Below are positions 63,915-64,000 of a DNA stretch of 64,000 nucleotides, piece after piece (position 1 is the first letter of the stretch; every line of letters starts with the position of its first letter). The stretch spans positions 10,001 through 74,000 of the forward strand of contig CAUYUJ010001390.1 of the NCBI GenBank assembly GCA_963575745.1, given 5' to 3'. Made by a program: the position numbers and the translations under genes. This DNA comes from Prorocentrum cordatum (lineage: Eukaryota; Sar; Dinophyceae; Prorocentrales; Prorocentraceae). Under the pieces are notes generated by a model. The model searched no databases, was not told where the DNA came from, and saw only the letters and a program-made list of their open reading frames with translations.

Positions 63915-64000
63915 GTACAGTGTTGTGCTGTCCCCCATCTTGCCAGCCTGGAACATATCCCTATCCCTATGCTGGGCATCTCCTCATCGCGATGCAATCT

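Noticed and set aside
1-64000. tRNA, rRNA, 5S or snRNA genes
   Set aside because: No stretch was seen with the required box or stem patterns on reading both strands by eye. A covariance-model scan would be decisive but could not be run.

Overview
The window looks like nuclear DNA of a dinoflagellate. Four things support this. Two degenerate copies of the dinoflagellate spliced leader (SL) sit just upstream of intronless ORFs. The recognisable gene is cut into tiny exons, and its inferred introns begin with GT, GC or GA, the mixed donors known from dinoflagellates. A reverse transcriptase/RNase H element of a type I associate with dinoflagellates lies in one intron. The remaining DNA is very GC-rich and full of microsatellites, minisatellites and short inverted-terminal-repeat elements. 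The genus cannot be told from this sequence.

The main result is one large plus-strand gene covering almost the whole window (about 6.1 to 63.9 kb and continuing to the right). Thirteen small coding pieces of 42 to 162 nt lie in the right order, with compatible phases, and together read like the N-terminal TPR third of NAA25/Mdm20, the auxiliary subunit of the NatB N-terminal acetyltransferase. No single ORF shows this gene, because exons average about 75 nt and introns several kb. The initiator exon was not found and the C-terminal two thirds lie beyond the window.

Layout by intron. Upstream (1-6109): microsatellites, a 200-bp satellite, 1 kb of ACAT repeats. Intron 1 (6.2-9.8 kb): TIR elements, GGA runs and a foldback element. 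Intron 2 (9.9-18.3 kb): an 18-bp G-run minisatellite of 1.7 kb, a segmental duplication and TIR elements. Intron 3 (18.4-24.3 kb): a 90-bp tandem array and an SL-tagged retrocopy with a Mei2-like RNA-binding remnant. Intron 4 (24.3-32.0 kb): many TIR elements. Intron 5 (32.0-40.7 kb): an SL-tagged intronless ORF for a small membrane protein, with two perfect hairpins downstream. Intron 6 (40.8-47.7 kb): an 800-bp GTA array and TIR elements. Intron 7 (47.7-51.1 kb): TIR elements. Intron 9 (51.8-61.7 kb): a 100-N assembly gap, a 4.5-kb retroelement and clustered TIR elements. Introns 10-12 (61.9-63.8 kb): TCC, CAT and CAC runs.

About 20 families of 80-330 bp dispersed elements, most with terminal inverted repeats, account for some 60 copies. 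Several end at or within 50 bp of NAA25 splice acceptors, which suggests that MITE-like or introner-like elements helped build these introns. No rRNA, tRNA, CRISPR array, operon or bacterial promoter was found. Almost all long ORFs in the window are by-products of tandem repeats whose unit length is divisible by three.
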